From NCBI GenBank assembly GCA_019416395.1, contig DXXH01000044.1:1-16662 (forward strand): a stretch of DNA of 16,662 bases, read 5' to 3'. A program made the translations under genes and the position numbers. The number at the start of each line of letters is the position of its first letter. The first letter of the stretch is position 1. The DNA comes from Clostridiales bacterium (GTDB taxonomy: Bacteria; Bacillota; Clostridia; Oscillospirales; Acutalibacteraceae). Below are positions 15,854-16,662 of this stretch, in pieces. The notes beneath the pieces were generated by a model. It had not been told where the DNA came from. It saw only the letters and a list, made by a program, of their open reading frames with translations, and did no database searches.

Positions 15854-16662
15854 TCATACACTATTCTTTTCGCTGACCTTCAACTGAATGATACTGGCCA
15901 CGAAAATAATAATGAACAAAACATACGCCATCGCCGAAGCATAGCCCTGTTTGAAATACTGGAAAGCGTTCATGTACACCAAATAGCTCACCACTTGAGT
16001 AGCCGTCCCAGGCCCGCCTTTTGTCATGATATAGATCTGGTCAAACGCCTGAAAAGAATTGATCATACTAATAATCATTACAAACATAATGGTGGGTTTG
16101 AGCATGGGTAAGGTAATGCTGAAAAATTTCTGTATCACATTGGCCCCATCAATATCCGCAGCTTCATAAATAGCGGAAGAAACTCCTTGTACCCCGGCCA
16201 GAAGGATTACAGAATTAAATCCCAAACTTTTCCAAATACTCATAATGATTACCGAAGGCATGGCCCAAGCACTACTGGTAAGCCAAGGAACACTCGGAAG
16301 CCCTAAGGAATTCAATGCCGAATTGATCAGGCCAAAATCATCATTATATAACCATTGCCATACCATGGCGATCGATGTATAGGAAACAATTACAGGAATA
16401 AAGAAAGAAGATTTATATAGGTTGAGCCCTCGAATTTTCTGGTTTAAAAGTACCGCTACTAAAATGGCCAAGAGTGTCCCCAACGGCACCGTGCCAATGG
16501 TGAAATAAACTGTATGCCACAACGCTTCTCCAAAATCCCCATTGGTAAATAAATCAATATAATTCTGAATCCCAATGAATTTCGGAGCTGTGACTCCATC
16601 ATAATCTGTCAAGCTGTAATAGAAGGACATCACAACTGGAAAGATGGTAAACACGATAAAAC
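15854..16662 (-). CDS. Carbohydrate ABC transporter permease, MalF/UgpA type (5' end cut by window)
   Basis: The frame remains open to the right edge and the N-terminus is missing; the GTG at 16654 is an internal Val. The ~268 residues seen include helices beginning VFTIFPVVMSFYYSLTDYDG, typical of the MalF-type partner after its first helix, and the EAA loop EAADIDGANVIQKFFSITLP. TKGGPGTATQVVSYLVYMNA is a conserved CUT1 segment. The protein forms the heteromeric membrane channel with the downstream permease. The stop overlaps the alternative start of that gene within ATGA. Codon use in this and the next gene looks more AT-rich than in the left half of the window, by eye only. Substrate is unknown; ribose-containing glycosides are suggested by the downstream genes. 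Confidence 0.92.
   Translation of the reverse strand, partial: FIVFTIFPVVMSFYYSLTDYDGVTAPKFIGIQNYIDLFTNGDFGEALWHTVYFTIGTVPLGTLLAILVAVLLNQKIRGLNLYKSSFFIPVIVSYTSIAMVWQWLYNDDFGLINSALNSLGLPSVPWLTSSAWAMPSVIIMSIWKSLGFNSVILLAGVQGVSSAIYEAADIDGANVIQKFFSITLPMLKPTIMFVMIISMINSFQAFDQIYIMTKGGPGTATQVVSYLVYMNAFQYFKQGYASAMAYVLFIIIFVASIIQLKVSEKNSV

Overview
The window looks like chromosomal DNA from a spore-forming, low-to-mid GC member of the Clostridia, most like the gut Oscillospiraceae/Ruminococcaceae group. This is an inference from a SpoVB-like flippase, a PASTA-domain kinase-like protein, Gram-positive ribosome binding sites (AGGAGG-type) and sigma-A promoters, several with an extended TGn -10. I see no rRNA, tRNA, CRISPR, insertion sequence or phage gene.

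Left part (1-7.7 kb): the 3' part of a secreted or extracytoplasmic beta-rich protein, possibly DUF4179-like, ends at a shared bidirectional terminator. It is followed on the minus strand by prmA (ribosomal protein L11 methyltransferase). Divergent from prmA is a SpoVB/MATE-like polysaccharide flippase gene broken by a frameshift at a run of seven T. Convergent with it is a minus-strand two-gene unit. The first gene encodes a zinc-ribbon, pseudokinase, one-TM, two-PASTA protein. The second encodes a WYL-type regulator whose name-giving motif is degenerate. Upstream, with its own promoter and terminator, lies class II fructose-bisphosphate aldolase.

Middle part (7.7-11.9 kb): a short MGMT-like DNA repair protein (ATL-sized but with the reactive cysteine kept), an iron-type/glycerol-dehydrogenase-like enzyme on the minus strand, and divergently adenine deaminase (ade). 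The ade promoter carries a perfect 15-bp palindrome between its -35 and -10 boxes.

Right part (11.9-16.7 kb): a minus-strand operon that enters from beyond the window edge. Its order is ABC sugar permease (MalF type, cut by the edge), ABC sugar permease (MalG type), a 708-residue three-domain ADP-ribosylglycohydrolase-family protein, and a ribokinase. Genes overlap or nearly abut, with 4-bp ATGA stop/start overlaps at the hydrolase-kinase junction. The order suggests import of a ribosylated or glycosylated compound, intracellular cleavage, then phosphorylation of the freed ribose. This is the best candidate here for an undescribed catabolic system. The pseudokinase/WYL pair is the second most interesting locus.
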